NCBI GenBank assembly: GCA_964524965.1
Contig: CAZGDY010000043.1
Location: 1-12,814, forward strand
Source: Kmv34 sp964524965
GTDB taxonomy: Bacteria > Aerophobota > Aerophobia > Aerophobales > B3-G15
Direction: 5' to 3'
DNA length: 12,814 nucleotides
Shown here: piece after piece, positions 1-7,134 of the stretch
Position numbering within the stretch: position 1 is the first letter of the stretch
How the letters are laid out: each line of letters starts with the position of its first letter
The notes under the pieces: generated by a model
Databases searched by the model: none
What the model saw: the letters and a program-made list of their open reading frames with translations, nothing else
Told to the model about the DNA's origin: nothing
Position numbers and translations under genes: made by a program

Positions 1-879
1 AGTCAACTGCTTCAGTATATATTCACCGGAATAGCTATAGGTACGATATACGGAATGGTCGCCCTGGGCTTTAATATTATTTATAATGCTACCGGAATTA
101 TAAATTTAGCCCAGGGTGAGTTTGTTATGTTAGGTGGGATGATAATGATTTCTCTCACTGCAGGATTAAAAATTCCTATGATTTTTGGTTTTTTTATTTC
201 TGTGGGGTTGGTTACCTTAATCGGAGCTGCTTTTGAAAGAAGCGCTATTCATCCTTTAAGAAATCCCTCCATTATAACTCTTATTATTATTACTATTGCT
301 GCATCGATTTTATTAAAAGGAGGAGCTATGTTTGCCTGGGGTAAGCAAACCTATACCTTGCCTCCTTTTTCTTCTAACCAGCCTATCTTCATTGGAGGAG
401 CGTCTCTTATTCCTCAAACTATTTGGATATTGGCCATTATGGCTGCAAGCATGGCAACTTTAGCCTTCTTTTTTAACTTTACGATGACGGGAAAAGCTAT
501 GCGAGCTTGTGCAGTTAATAAACTAGCAGCTTCCCTTGTTGGTATAAATGTAAAATTAATGGTTCTTTTATCTTTTGCCCTTAGTGCTGCTATCGGAGCA
601 GTAGCAGGTATTATAATTACACCAATCGCCCTGATGGATTATGAGAGAGGTACTATGCTGGCTGTAAAAGGGTTTGCTGCGGCGGTTTTGGGAGGTCTGG
701 GTAGTAATGTGGGAGCAGTTCTGGCTGGTTTTATAATTGGGCTTATGGAATCTCTGGGGGCAGGTTTTATTTCTTCTGGATATAAAGATGCTATTGCCCT
801 TTTGGTGCTGCTTTTTGTTTTATTCTTGAGACCAGGAGGAATTATGGGAAGCTCTGAGGGTAAAAAATTTAAAAAATAA
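1..879 (+). CDS. livH: Branched-chain amino-acid ABC transporter permease LivH (5' end outside window)
   Basis: Inner-membrane permease of a LIV/HAAT-type importer; it pairs with LivM to form the channel. The first ATG in the window is at 55, but the frame is open back to base 1. The 18 extra residues (including LQYIFTGIAIGTIYG) match the usual first helix of LivH, so the true start lies just upstream and the gene is only slightly truncated by the window edge (292 residues visible, near the family's usual length). The hallmark stretch ALGFNIIYNATGIINLAQGE follows, then roughly eight hydrophobic segments. The cytoplasmic coupling region sits around MTGKAMRACAVNKLAASLVGI, and the C-terminal LFLRPGGIMG is typical. 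livM follows after 113 bases. The identity is secure; the substrate range (Leu/Ile/Val, aromatic amino acids, amides or aromatic acids) cannot be read from the permease. Confidence 0.95.
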   Translation, partial: SQLLQYIFTGIAIGTIYGMVALGFNIIYNATGIINLAQGEFVMLGGMIMISLTAGLKIPMIFGFFISVGLVTLIGAAFERSAIHPLRNPSIITLIIITIAASILLKGGAMFAWGKQTYTLPPFSSNQPIFIGGASLIPQTIWILAIMAASMATLAFFFNFTMTGKAMRACAVNKLAASLVGINVKLMVLLSFALSAAIGAVAGIIITPIALMDYERGTMLAVKGFAAAVLGGLGSNVGAVLAGFIIGLMESLGAGFISSGYKDAIALLVLLFVLFLRPGGIMGSSEGKKFKK

Positions 880-992
880 CTTAAAGAGTTTTAAAAAATT
901 TCCTCTGGTAGCCTCAGCTGTTCACTAAGGGGGAAAACAGCAAGTTTATTTTCCAAGCCGCTTATTTAAAATATAGAACATGGTGGGTCTTT

Positions 993-1973
993 TTGGGTAA
1001 GAAAAATTTATATGCCTTGGCAACATTAACTGGAATAATTATCGTACTTCCCTTTTTAATTGGTAATCCTTACTATATTGGGATATTAGTTTTTTTAGGG
1101 ATATATAGTTTAATAACTATTGGTCTTAGTCTTTTAATCGGTTATACCGGTCAGATTTCCTTGGGTCATGCTGCTTTTTTTGGGATTGGTGCCTATGCTT
1201 CGGGGATTCTCTCTACTCGTTTTGGAGCCTCTCCCTGGATGGGTATGACGGCAGCTATTTTCCTAACCGCTGGAGTAGCTTTTATCATTGGTTCTCCTGC
1301 TCTTAAACTTAAAGGTCATTATCTTGCTATGGCTACCCTTGCTTTTGGGGTAATTATCTATATAGTTTTTAATCAGTGGATAACCCTTACTGGTGGTCCT
1401 TCTGGATTTGGAGGGATTCCTAATTTTTCTTTAGCTGGTTTTTCTTTAGATTCAGATTTTAGCTATTATTATTTTGTCTGGGGGATCGTCCTTTTTGTTC
1501 TTCTTGCCTCGCTTAATCTTATTCATTCCAGGGTCGGTAGGGCGCTACGTTCTATTCATGGTGGAGAAGTTGCAGCAAAATGTATGGGAGTTGATGCTTC
1601 TGGTTACAAGCTAAAAATTTTTATATTTAGTGCTATCTTAGCAGGTTTAGCCGGTAGCTTGTACGCTCACTTTGTTACTTTTTTATCTCCGGGTGGTTTT
1701 GGTTTAATGTTTTCTATAGTCCTGCTTACCATGGTGGCTGTGGGTGGGATGGCAAATATTTGGGGAGCACTTATTGGAACAGCAATTTTAACAATTCTTC
1801 CTGAGTACTTAAGGACTTTTCAAGATTACGATATTTTAATATATGGAGCTGTGCTTCTTGGGATAATGATTTTCCTTCCAGAAGGTCTTGCAATAGGGAT
1901 ATTTAATATAGTAAAGAAAAAACTAAGCTCTCCCAAAGTTTTACCAAATAAAAGTTTAAGTGGTAAAAATTAA
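993..1973 (+). CDS. livM: Branched-chain amino-acid ABC transporter permease LivM
   Basis: Second inner-membrane permease of the importer. Family hallmarks are LLIGYTGQISLGHAAFFGIG (about residues 46-65), LKLKGHYLAMATLAFG, LTGGPSGFGGIPN, the coupling-loop region RVGRALRSIHGGEVAAKCMG and a C-terminal FLPEGL. There are about nine to ten hydrophobic segments. The start is a TTG, chosen because GGTGGG (982-987) lies 5 bases upstream and the protein then has normal length (326 aa). An ATG at 980 is in another frame and reaches a stop after six codons. No ATG, GTG or TTG occurs earlier in the open part of the livM frame (from 912). The gene ends in TAA directly abutting the ATG of livG, which implies translational coupling. 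Confidence 0.94.
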   Translation: MGKKNLYALATLTGIIIVLPFLIGNPYYIGILVFLGIYSLITIGLSLLIGYTGQISLGHAAFFGIGAYASGILSTRFGASPWMGMTAAIFLTAGVAFIIGSPALKLKGHYLAMATLAFGVIIYIVFNQWITLTGGPSGFGGIPNFSLAGFSLDSDFSYYYFVWGIVLFVLLASLNLIHSRVGRALRSIHGGEVAAKCMGVDASGYKLKIFIFSAILAGLAGSLYAHFVTFLSPGGFGLMFSIVLLTMVAVGGMANIWGALIGTAILTILPEYLRTFQDYDILIYGAVLLGIMIFLPEGLAIGIFNIVKKKLSSPKVLPNKSLSGKN

Positions 1974-2732
1974 ATGAACCCGTTATTAAAGATAAGTGGA
2001 TTGCGCAAGGAATTTGGAGGAATTGTGGCTCTTCAAGCAGTTGATTTTCAACTCAACTCTGATCACATCAAAGCAATAATTGGTCCCAATGGTGCCGGTA
2101 AAACTACCATTTTTAACGTGATTTCTGGGATATATTCTCCTACCAAAGGAGAGATATGGTTTAAAGGGGAGCGCATTGAAAACTTGTTTTCTCATCTTAT
2201 CACTGCTAAGGGAATTTCCCGTACTTTCCAAAATGTTCAGGTTTTTGCTAACATGAGTGCGCTTGAAAATGTAATGGTTGGCTGCCATTCCCGAACTACA
2301 TCAGGATTTTTTTCTTGTATCTTTAAAACTAGGAAAAATCAAAGGGAGGAGAAAAGAGTTTATTCCCGGGCTAGGGAACTCCTTCAATTTGTAGGACTTG
2401 AAGAAAAAAAATATTTATTTCCTTCTAGTCTTACTTTTCATCAGCAACGATTAATAGAAATAGCACGAGCTTTAGCGGCAGATCCTGAACTTATCCTTCT
2501 AGATGAGCCTGTGGCAGGACTTAATACAAAAGAGACAATAGAAATAGGAGAGCTTGTATATAAAATAAAACAAAGGGGTGTATCGGTACTTTTGGTAGAG
2601 CACGATATGGATTTAGTGATGGACATATCGCAGGAAGTGGTAGTTATTGATTCAGGTATGGTTATAGCCGAAGGAACACCCCAGGAAATTCAAAATAATG
2701 AAGAAGTTATAGCTACTTACTTGGGAGAGTAA
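1974..2732 (+). CDS. livG: Branched-chain amino-acid ABC transporter ATP-binding protein LivG
   Basis: Cytoplasmic ATPase of the importer, pairing with LivF. Walker A is GPNGAGKT (residues 37-44), the Q-loop is Q86 in SRTFQNVQVF, Walker B is LILLDE (173-178) followed by the LivG-type PVAGLN, and the switch His is H210 in LLVEHDMDLVM. Length (252 aa) is normal. The oddity is the ABC signature. Where LivG normally has L-S/A-Y-G-Q-Q-R, this protein reads LTFHQQR (153-159), so the conserved glycine is His156 (CAT at 2439-2441). Downstream residues of that helix (IEIARALA) are canonical, which argues against a local frameshift. The start codon follows the livM stop with no gap. Family assignment is secure; the functional effect of the signature change is inference. 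Confidence 0.95.
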   Translation: MNPLLKISGLRKEFGGIVALQAVDFQLNSDHIKAIIGPNGAGKTTIFNVISGIYSPTKGEIWFKGERIENLFSHLITAKGISRTFQNVQVFANMSALENVMVGCHSRTTSGFFSCIFKTRKNQREEKRVYSRARELLQFVGLEEKKYLFPSSLTFHQQRLIEIARALAADPELILLDEPVAGLNTKETIEIGELVYKIKQRGVSVLLVEHDMDLVMDISQEVVVIDSGMVIAEGTPQEIQNNEEVIATYLGE

Positions 2733-2736
2733 TGAT

Positions 2737-3471
2737 TTGTTAAAAGTAAGAAATCTTAGAAGTTTTTATGGGAATTTACAGGTTTTGAGAGGTGTTTCTC
2801 TTCACATAGAAGAGGGAGAAATCGTGACTTTAATTGGAGCCAATGGAGCGGGAAAATCGACCCTATTAAACTCTATCAGTGGGGTTATTTCTTCTAAAAA
2901 AGGGCAGATTCTTCTTGACAATAAAGATATCACCAATTTTCCTCCTCAACGCATCGTAAAAGAGGGTATAAGTTTAGTTCCTGAAGGAAGGCAGTTATTT
3001 GCTCCCCTTTCGGTGATGGATAATCTTCTTTTGGGAGCTTATCAAAGATTTGAAAGGAAAAAAAAAGCTGAGTTTGAAGCTGATCTTGAGAAAATTTTCC
3101 AGAATTTTTCAATTTTAAAGGAAAGAAAGAAACAAATTGCCAGTACTTTATCAGGAGGTGAGCAGCAAATGCTGGCAATTGCCCGTTCTCTTATGTCAAA
3201 ACCTAAATTTTTGCTCCTTGATGAACCATCTATGGGTTTAGCTCCTAAAATAGCTAAGGAAATTTTCCGTATTATTTTGAAACTGCAGGAAGAAGGTACC
3301 ACCATTTTTTTAGTGGAACAGAATGCCCGAATGGCACTGAATCTTGCTGATAGAGGTTATGTAATTGAGACTGGGAAAATAGTGTTTGAGGGTGAGTCGG
3401 AAGAACTTGCAGGAAACCAGGAAATAGTAAGAGCTTATCTTGGTAAAGATTATAAAAAAGTATGGGAATAA
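2737..3471 (+). CDS. livF: Branched-chain amino-acid ABC transporter ATP-binding protein LivF
   Basis: Second ATPase of the importer. Walker A is GANGAGKST (residues 34-42), a LivF-type VPEGRQLFAPLSVMDNLLLG segment covers about 81-100, the canonical signature LSGGEQQ is at 138-144, Walker B is FLLLDE (158-163) and MGLAP follows. At the switch-histidine position it has Gln195 (LVEQNARMAL), which is normal for LivF. The start is TTG, supported by GGGAGAG (2723-2729) 7 bases upstream within the end of livG. A nearby ATG at 2732 stops after three codons. Only 4 bases separate it from livG. Length is 244 aa, slightly above the usual 235-240, with a short basic tail (KDYKKVWE). Confidence 0.95.
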   Translation: MLKVRNLRSFYGNLQVLRGVSLHIEEGEIVTLIGANGAGKSTLLNSISGVISSKKGQILLDNKDITNFPPQRIVKEGISLVPEGRQLFAPLSVMDNLLLGAYQRFERKKKAEFEADLEKIFQNFSILKERKKQIASTLSGGEQQMLAIARSLMSKPKFLLLDEPSMGLAPKIAKEIFRIILKLQEEGTTIFLVEQNARMALNLADRGYVIETGKIVFEGESEELAGNQEIVRAYLGKDYKKVWE

Positions 3472-3495
3472 ATAAAAATTTTTAAGGAAATTAAA

Positions 3496-4794
3496 ATGGA
3501 TAAGTGGGGGTTGCAATTTGAAAGTATTACCAGGGACCAATTAGAACAGCTTCAGCTGGAAAGACTGCAAGCCACGGTGAATCGTGCTTATCGCAGTGTT
3601 GTTTCTTATCGAGAAGCTTTTGATAAAAAAGGTATAATTCCCGAAGATATAGATTCTCTTCTTAAATTGTCTCAGCTTCCTTTTACCAATAGAAAAACTC
3701 TTATTGAAAATTATCCCTATGGAATGTTTGCTGTTCCTTTGAGAGAAGTGGTAAGACTCCACTGCAGTCCTGGGCCAGAAGGAAAACCCATTGTTATCGG
3801 CTATACTAAAAATGATATTGATCACTGGACTCAGATTAGCGCTCGGACACTTCAAGCTGCAGGAGTAAATAAAGATGACGTTGTGCAAATTTGTCTTGAT
3901 TATGGCTTATTTGGGGGAGGACTTGGGTTTCACTATGGTGCTGAGTTAATCGGGGCTTCAGTTATTCCAGGATCGGATCTTGATCCAACAAGGCAACTTT
4001 TAATTATGCGCGATTATAGAAGTACTATTCTTCTTTCTACGCCAAGTTTTGTTTTGAAATTAATCGCAGCTATGAAAGAAAATAAAATAAGTCTTGTTGG
4101 TCTGCAGTTGCGATGTGGTCTTTTCACTGGGGAGTCTTTTTCAGAAGTTATGAGGTCTAAAATTAGGGAAGAATTTAAGATTGAAGCAATTACCTGTTAC
4201 AGTCCGCCGGAAATTTCCGGACCTAAGATTGCTACTGAGTGTAAAAAAACTTGTGGTCTTCACATATTTGAGGACCAGTTTATCCCAGAAATAATAGATC
4301 CTCAAACAGGGAAGATTTTGTTACCTGGTGAAAAAGGAGAGTTGGTGTTGACTGCGATTGCTAAAGAAGCCTTTCCTCTCATAAGGTACCGCACAGGGGA
4401 TATTACTAGTTTGGATTTTTCCTCCTGTGAGTGCGGAAGAACTTTTGTAAGGATGCGTAGTGTCACTGGACGTACCGATGATATGGTGACAGTGAACGGA
4501 ATTAGTTTTTCTCCCTCTCAGATTGGCAGTATTCTTGCTCAGATAGAAGGTGCTGAGCCTCATTTTCGTCTTATAATTGATCGAGAAGAAACTCAGGATA
4601 TTGTGGACATTATGGTTGAGGTTTCAGAAAATATCTTCTTTGATGAAATGAGAAAATTTCATCAGTTAAAAAAACAAATAGAAGAACGCATTTATCAGGT
4701 TTTAGGAATGCAGGTACGAGTTAAGCTAATTGAGAGAAGTTCTTTATCTGGTGAAAAGATAAAAAAAATAGTAATAGATAAGCGGTCTGAATAG
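3496..4794 (+). CDS. Phenylacetate-CoA ligase-like adenylate-forming enzyme (PaaK family, divergent P-loop)
   Basis: PaaK-family acyl-CoA ligase: such enzymes activate phenylacetate or other aryl/indole acetates with ATP and then CoA. Family landmarks in order: LPFTNRKTLIENYPYGMFAV (61-80), IGYTKNDIDHW, a GLFGGGLGFHYGAE core (137-150), PEIIDPQTGKILLPGEKGEL (264-283), the adenylate motif LIRYRTGDIT (295-304), CxCGR (C311, C313), GRTDDM (325-330) and the C-terminal catalytic-lysine region GEKIKKIVIDKR. Two core motifs depart from the family. The phosphate loop, normally SSGTTGKP, reads SPGPEGKP (91-98). The motif normally like YGLSE reads YSPPE (235-239), keeping the Glu. A good ribosome site, AAGGAA (3484-3489), precedes the ATG. 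The gene is 24 bases after livF and is probably cotranscribed. PaaK homologues commonly sit with liv and indolepyruvate oxidoreductase genes in anaerobes. Substrate and activity are uncertain; no symbol is given because of the altered motifs. Confidence 0.85.
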   Translation: MDKWGLQFESITRDQLEQLQLERLQATVNRAYRSVVSYREAFDKKGIIPEDIDSLLKLSQLPFTNRKTLIENYPYGMFAVPLREVVRLHCSPGPEGKPIVIGYTKNDIDHWTQISARTLQAAGVNKDDVVQICLDYGLFGGGLGFHYGAELIGASVIPGSDLDPTRQLLIMRDYRSTILLSTPSFVLKLIAAMKENKISLVGLQLRCGLFTGESFSEVMRSKIREEFKIEAITCYSPPEISGPKIATECKKTCGLHIFEDQFIPEIIDPQTGKILLPGEKGELVLTAIAKEAFPLIRYRTGDITSLDFSSCECGRTFVRMRSVTGRTDDMVTVNGISFSPSQIGSILAQIEGAEPHFRLIIDREETQDIVDIMVEVSENIFFDEMRKFHQLKKQIEERIYQVLGMQVRVKLIERSSLSGEKIKKIVIDKRSE

Positions 4795-4799
4795 GTAAA

Positions 4800-5456
4800 A
4801 TGGAAAAAATATTTATTTCTTTTGATTTAGATGCAACTTTGATTAAGCCGGACTACAATGAGTTAGTATGGTTTAGGGAAATTCCCGAGCTTTATGCTAA
4901 AAAATATGGCATCGAGGTAGAAGCGGCAAAAGAGCTTGTAATTAGAGAATATAACAAGGTGGGCGAGGATGATTTAAAGTGGTATATTCTTGGTTACTGG
5001 CTAAAACACTTGGGATTAGTAGTAGAGGAGAAAGAGATTTTGGAAAAGTACGCTGATGCGGTTGAGACTTATGAGGAAGTTATTCCTGTTTTAAAAGAGT
5101 TAAAAAAAGAATATGCCTTGATTATTTCCTCAGCGATGTCTCAAAGTTTTATTGATGTTAAGCTTAGATGTGATAATCTTTTTGGTTATTTTGACAGAGT
5201 ATTTTCTGCCATTTCTGATTTTGAAATGATTAAAAAGAAAGCTACTTTTTACAAGGAAGTTTGCAAGAAGCTAAAAATTCCTACTTCAAATCTTATCCAT
5301 GTAGGTGATAATTATGAAGCAGACTATCTTGCTTCTCGTCAGGTTGGTGTAAAAGCTTTTTATTTAAATCGTACCCCCTCGCACTCTTCAAGTGATTTTC
5401 ACTTTGTCTCTAACCTTTCAGAATTTGCTTACCGATTAAAAGATTATTTAAAATAG
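4800..5456 (+). CDS. HAD-superfamily hydrolase (probable phosphatase)
   Basis: Soluble haloacid-dehalogenase-fold protein of 218 aa. Motif I is DLDATL (residues 9-14), with nucleophile D9 and acid D11; Ala replaces the usual Gly at position 12. Motif II is the Ser pair in LIISSAM (S110/S111), the motif III lysine is likely K146 or K147, and motif IV is HVGDNYEADYLAS with D170 and D175. A helical C1-type cap lies between about 15 and 90. Motif spacing is that of small-molecule phosphatases such as phosphoglycolate phosphatase or nucleotidase relatives, so a phosphatase is likely but the substrate cannot be told. It starts 5 bases after the PaaK-like gene (AGGT 4794-4797 nearby is only a weak ribosome site) and is the last gene of the first operon. 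Confidence 0.85.
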   Translation: MEKIFISFDLDATLIKPDYNELVWFREIPELYAKKYGIEVEAAKELVIREYNKVGEDDLKWYILGYWLKHLGLVVEEKEILEKYADAVETYEEVIPVLKELKKEYALIISSAMSQSFIDVKLRCDNLFGYFDRVFSAISDFEMIKKKATFYKEVCKKLKIPTSNLIHVGDNYEADYLASRQVGVKAFYLNRTPSHSSSDFHFVSNLSEFAYRLKDYLK

Positions 5457-5676
5457 TAAGATATAATAACAAACTAAGGTTTATTAGCTTTAATTTGTTG
5501 CAGGTCAACTGATATTGGGTTTTAATCGGTAATAACAATATGATTCACAAAATAAACTAAATATAAGCAAGATTTTTTAGTACCAAACATTGAGGCTTGA
5601 CCCTTTTCTTTGATTTGACATCTTAAGAGCTTTTTATAGAATAAATGACATAATTTTGCTAAGAGGAAATTTTTAT
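5457..5676. other. Intergenic region between the two operons
   Basis: This is the only sizeable gene-free stretch, about 220 bases between the HAD gene and the preferred lysS start. It is very AT-rich. Near its left end, AACAAA and TTTGTT flank a small CTAA/TTAG stem, but this is weak and has no U-run, so I cannot call an intrinsic terminator for the first operon. Its right end contains the promoter described separately. No tRNA, riboswitch or T-box-like leader is visible; the likely untranslated leader is too short for one. Confidence 0.7.
5615..5642 (+). promoter_or_regulatory. Sigma70-type promoter for the lysS operon
   Basis: A perfect -35 box TTGACA (5615-5620) is separated by 16 bases from TAGAAT (5637-5642), a five-of-six match to TATAAT. 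Transcription would start near 5649, giving a leader of under 30 bases before the lysS ATG at 5677. A second TTGACC lies 18 bases upstream of the first -35 (5597-5602) but has no good -10 partner. The position, in the only large gap and just ahead of a gene series, supports the call; it is inferred from sequence alone. Confidence 0.65.
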
Positions 5677-7134
5677 ATGCCTTCGCCAGAAGAAGTGCTA
5701 ATCCAAGAAAGAAAAGAAAAATTATCCCACTGGATTAAATTATCAGGTAATCCTTACTTAGAAAGTTTTTTACCTGAGGAGCAGACTGATAGTGTTCAGA
5801 AAAAGTTTTCTTATTTGAAAAAAGGTGAAAAAAGTGAGATTCAAGTAAGCTTAGCTGGAAGAGTGTTTGCTCAGAGAATTCATGGAAAAGCCACCTTTTT
5901 AGATTTAAAAGACGGAACAGGGAAAATACAGCTTTATGGCAGATTAGATAAACTGGGGGATAAGTACCAGCTTCTCTCTAAAATTGATGTGGGTGATATT
6001 CTTGGAGTGAAAGGAGAAGTTTTTAAAACTCACACAGAAGAGCTAACAGTTGAATTGAGCGACTTTACTCTTTTGGCAAAATCTTTGCATCCTTTACCGG
6101 AAAAATGGCACGGTCTTCAGGATGTGGAGCTGCGATATCGCAAACGCTGGTTAGATCTTTTGGTAAATCCTAACACGCGGGAAACTTTATTAACAAGAGC
6201 TAAAATAATAAAAATAGTAAGAGATTTTTTAAATGAGCGGGGATTTATTGAAGTTGAAACACCTATGATGCAGCTTAAGCCTGGTGGTGCTACTGCTCGT
6301 CCCTTTAAAACCTATCACAATGCATTGGGAAGAGATTTTTACTTGAGAATTGCTCCTGAACTTTATCTTAAGAAGCTGGTGGTGGGTGGGATAGAAAAGG
6401 TCTATGAATTGAGCAAAAATTTTAGAAATGAAGGCATTGATCGATTTCACAACCCAGAATTCACAATGCTTGAAGTATATCAAGTCTATGCCAATTATCT
6501 GGATCTAATGCAATTTACTCAGCAGATTATAGGCGAGGTGGCTAAAAAACTTGGCGGAAATTTAATAATTAAATACAAAGAAAAAGAGATAAATCTTTCC
6601 TCTCCCTGGAGAAAAATTGCTTTTAAAGACGCTTTGCGAGAGATAGGAGAGATTGATGTTGATTGGAAAAATGATGTCCAATTGCGGAGAGTTGCTGAAA
6701 AAAATGGGATTAATGCTAAGGAGTTAACTAAATCCCAAATTCTTGAACATCTTATTGATAAGAAAGTAGTGCCTTATTTAATCCAACCAACAATATTATA
6801 CGATTACCCTTATGAAACAGCTCCTTTAGCGAAAAGGAAGAAAGAAGATTCTTCCTTGGTGGAAAGATTTGAGCTTTTTGTTGCCGGATGGGAATTGGCT
6901 AATGCTTATTCAGAGTTAAATGATCCTCAGGAACAAAAAGAACGTTTAAAAGAGTTTTCCGATGAAAGGTTTATAGATCAGGATTTTTTAGAATCTTTAG
7001 AGTACGGAATGCCTCCCACGGGAGGGCTGGGAATAGGAATAGACAGATTAATTATGTTATTTACAAATTCTGCTTCCATCAGAGAAGTAATCTTATTCCC
7101 TCAATTAAAGCCAAAAAAGAAGGAGGAACAGTAA
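5677..7134 (+). CDS. lysS: Lysyl-tRNA synthetase, class II
   Basis: Charges tRNA-Lys with lysine in the cytoplasm. The N-terminal OB-fold anticodon-binding domain includes LAGRVFAQRIHGKATFLDLK (59-78). The class II core has motif 1 around GFIEVETPMMQ (189-199), then PGGATARPF and the LysRS-typical LRIAPELYLKKLVVGG (223-238), motif 2 FRNEGIDRFHNPEFTMLE (249-266), DYPYETAPLAKR (376-387) and motif 3 GGLGIGIDRLIML (449-461) ending REVILFPQLK. Length is 485 aa, near the family norm. The ATG at 5677 is chosen over an in-frame TTG at 5656 because GAGGA (5663-5667) sits 9 bases before the ATG and the TTG would leave almost no leader from the predicted promoter. It is the first gene of the second operon; its stop directly abuts the ilvE ATG. 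A small change is GWELANAY where relatives usually have GREIANAF. Confidence 0.95.
   Translation: MPSPEEVLIQERKEKLSHWIKLSGNPYLESFLPEEQTDSVQKKFSYLKKGEKSEIQVSLAGRVFAQRIHGKATFLDLKDGTGKIQLYGRLDKLGDKYQLLSKIDVGDILGVKGEVFKTHTEELTVELSDFTLLAKSLHPLPEKWHGLQDVELRYRKRWLDLLVNPNTRETLLTRAKIIKIVRDFLNERGFIEVETPMMQLKPGGATARPFKTYHNALGRDFYLRIAPELYLKKLVVGGIEKVYELSKNFRNEGIDRFHNPEFTMLEVYQVYANYLDLMQFTQQIIGEVAKKLGGNLIIKYKEKEINLSSPWRKIAFKDALREIGEIDVDWKNDVQLRRVAEKNGINAKELTKSQILEHLIDKKVVPYLIQPTILYDYPYETAPLAKRKKEDSSLVERFELFVAGWELANAYSELNDPQEQKERLKEFSDERFIDQDFLESLEYGMPPTGGLGIGIDRLIMLFTNSASIREVILFPQLKPKKKEEQ

Noticed and set aside
917..941. Possible hairpin GCTGTT/AACAGC between livH and livM
   Set aside because: Only a 6-bp stem with a 13-base loop and no U-run; too weak to call a terminator or attenuator.
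1986..2288. Antisense open frame of 100 codons within livG (and similar minus-strand frames in livF, the PaaK-like gene, lysS, ndk and dprA)
   Set aside because: Compositional shadows of strongly conserved + strand genes, with no recognisable protein motifs.
5457..5500. Possible terminator after the HAD gene
   Set aside because: AACAAA/TTTGTT and CTAA/TTAG can pair but the stem is AT-only, interrupted, and lacks a following T-tract.
5656..5676. Longer lysS start at TTG 5656
   Set aside because: It would begin almost at the predicted transcription start, without a ribosome site; the ATG at 5677 has GAGGA at good spacing.
5457..5676. T-box, lysine riboswitch or tRNA ahead of lysS
   Set aside because: No conserved T-box or L-box sequence or cloverleaf found, and the predicted leader is under 30 bases.
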